Made by a program: the position numbers and the translations under genes. Below the pieces are notes generated by a model that worked only from the letters and a program-made list of their open reading frames with translations, had not been told where the DNA came from and did no database searches. A stretch of 64,000 nucleotides of DNA from Collimonas humicola (GTDB lineage Bacteria; Pseudomonadota; Gammaproteobacteria; Burkholderiales; Burkholderiaceae_D): positions 1,612,001-1,676,000 of the forward strand of contig NZ_JAGQEE010000001.1 of the NCBI RefSeq assembly GCF_018304945.1, written 5' to 3'. Positions 63,694 to 64,000 of this stretch are shown here, one piece after another; position 1 is the first letter of the stretch, and each line of letters starts with the position of its first letter.

Positions 63694-64000
63694 TTAATGT
63701 GCAGCAGCGCTCAGCCTTAACGCCTTGACCTGATCGGCAGTGATGCTGGCCGACTGGCCGCCCCAGGTGGCGCGCAGGAAATTGGCCAGCTGCGCCAGTT
63801 CCTTGTCGTTCAGCTGGCCGGCAAATCCCTGCATGTCCTGCAGGCTCTCGGTGCCAGGGAATTTCTGCGCTTCGATGCCGTCCAGCATGGCGACGATCAG
63901 GTTATGGGGATCGGCGTTGCGCACCGTCGAATTGCCCTTCATCGCCACCGCCACATGCGGCTTGCCGTCGCCCTGGAAACCATGGCAGCCGGCGCACACC
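63694..64000 (-). CDS. Class I cytochrome c, C-terminal part (cut by window edge)
   Basis: At least 102 residues of a c-type cytochrome. CAGCHG is the heme-binding CxxCH motif, and the methionine ligand is probably in LQDMQGFAGQL. The C-terminal helix KELAQLANFLRATWGG is normal. The N-terminal signal region lies outside the window. Placed 97 bases upstream of xdhC on the same strand, it could be the electron acceptor of a periplasmic molybdenum hydroxylase. Confidence 0.88.
   Translation of the reverse strand, partial: VCAGCHGFQGDGKPHVAVAMKGNSTVRNADPHNLIVAMLDGIEAQKFPGTESLQDMQGFAGQLNDKELAQLANFLRATWGGQSASITADQVKALRLSAAAH

Overview
The window reads as chromosomal DNA of a high-GC betaproteobacterium of the Oxalobacteraceae, probably Collimonas-like. 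I infer this from the EpsD/E/F/G/L family set, a GlnB of beta/gammaproteobacterial type, the EarP/EF-P rhamnosylation pair, a CydP-CydA-CydB-CydX oxidase and gene content in general. No 16S or other phylogenetic marker RNA is present, so genus is not proven. No tRNA, rRNA, CRISPR array, intact insertion sequence or prophage was seen.

Region 1 (1-15.5 kb, all minus strand) is one long exopolysaccharide operon. In transcription order it holds epsL (outer-membrane protein), an undecaprenyl-phosphate sugar phosphotransferase, a small signal-peptide protein with a C-terminal membrane anchor, epsD, epsE, epsF, epsG, a Wzy-like polymerase, a GT4 glycosyltransferase, an acyltransferase, a secreted GH5 glycosidase, a GT2 glycosyltransferase, a Wzx-like flippase, a WecG/TagA glycosyltransferase and a sugar-nucleotidyltransferase cut by the window edge. 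The Eps families are those usually found with exosortase, but no exosortase is visible. A 1.1 kb AT-rich gap separates the operon from a PAP2 phosphatase gene.

Region 2 (17.6-32.9 kb) is mostly housekeeping and respiration: an organosulfur module (LLM flavin monooxygenase plus two tandem SfnB-like flavoproteins), glnB next to nadE, a DUF482 protein, a LysR/EamA divergent pair, inorganic pyrophosphatase, and a GbsR/MarR regulator leading cydP-cydA-cydB-cydX plus a DUF2867 gene.

Region 3 (32.9-47.4 kb) holds several well-defined regulatory circuits. A sigma-54 activator of the AcoR type sits with DUF779 and an NAD aldehyde dehydrogenase whose upstream region shows a canonical -24/-12 promoter and two dyad activator sites. 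earP lies directly upstream of efp, whose target Arg32 is present. An MFS transporter and an Rrf2 regulator share three copies of one operator sequence. The mmsA/mmsB valine-degradation genes and a branched-chain-amino-acid-type binding protein lie divergent from a LysR gene.

Region 4 (47.3-64 kb) is more accessory: a periplasmic ClpP-fold-like protein, GNAT, DUF1439, GlcG/HbpS and SRPBCC proteins, then a LysR-controlled set (SDR, MFS, exported dienelactone-hydrolase-like enzyme, exported carboxymuconolactone-decarboxylase-like protein, exported cupin), then tpm, yjdM, a membrane-anchored TAXI binding protein, tonB, a DHCW cupin, xdhC and a cytochrome c cut by the window end. Three decayed gene remnants (quinone oxidoreductase, MFS transporter, TonB C-terminus) lie here, which suggests turnover of accessory genes.

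No single wholly new system stands out. The most distinctive items are the three-site Rrf2 operator set with an apparently leaderless regulator mRNA, the complete sigma-54 circuit at the aldehyde dehydrogenase, the exosortase-less eps operon with its odd small anchored protein, and the all-exported hydrolase/decarboxylase/cupin module.
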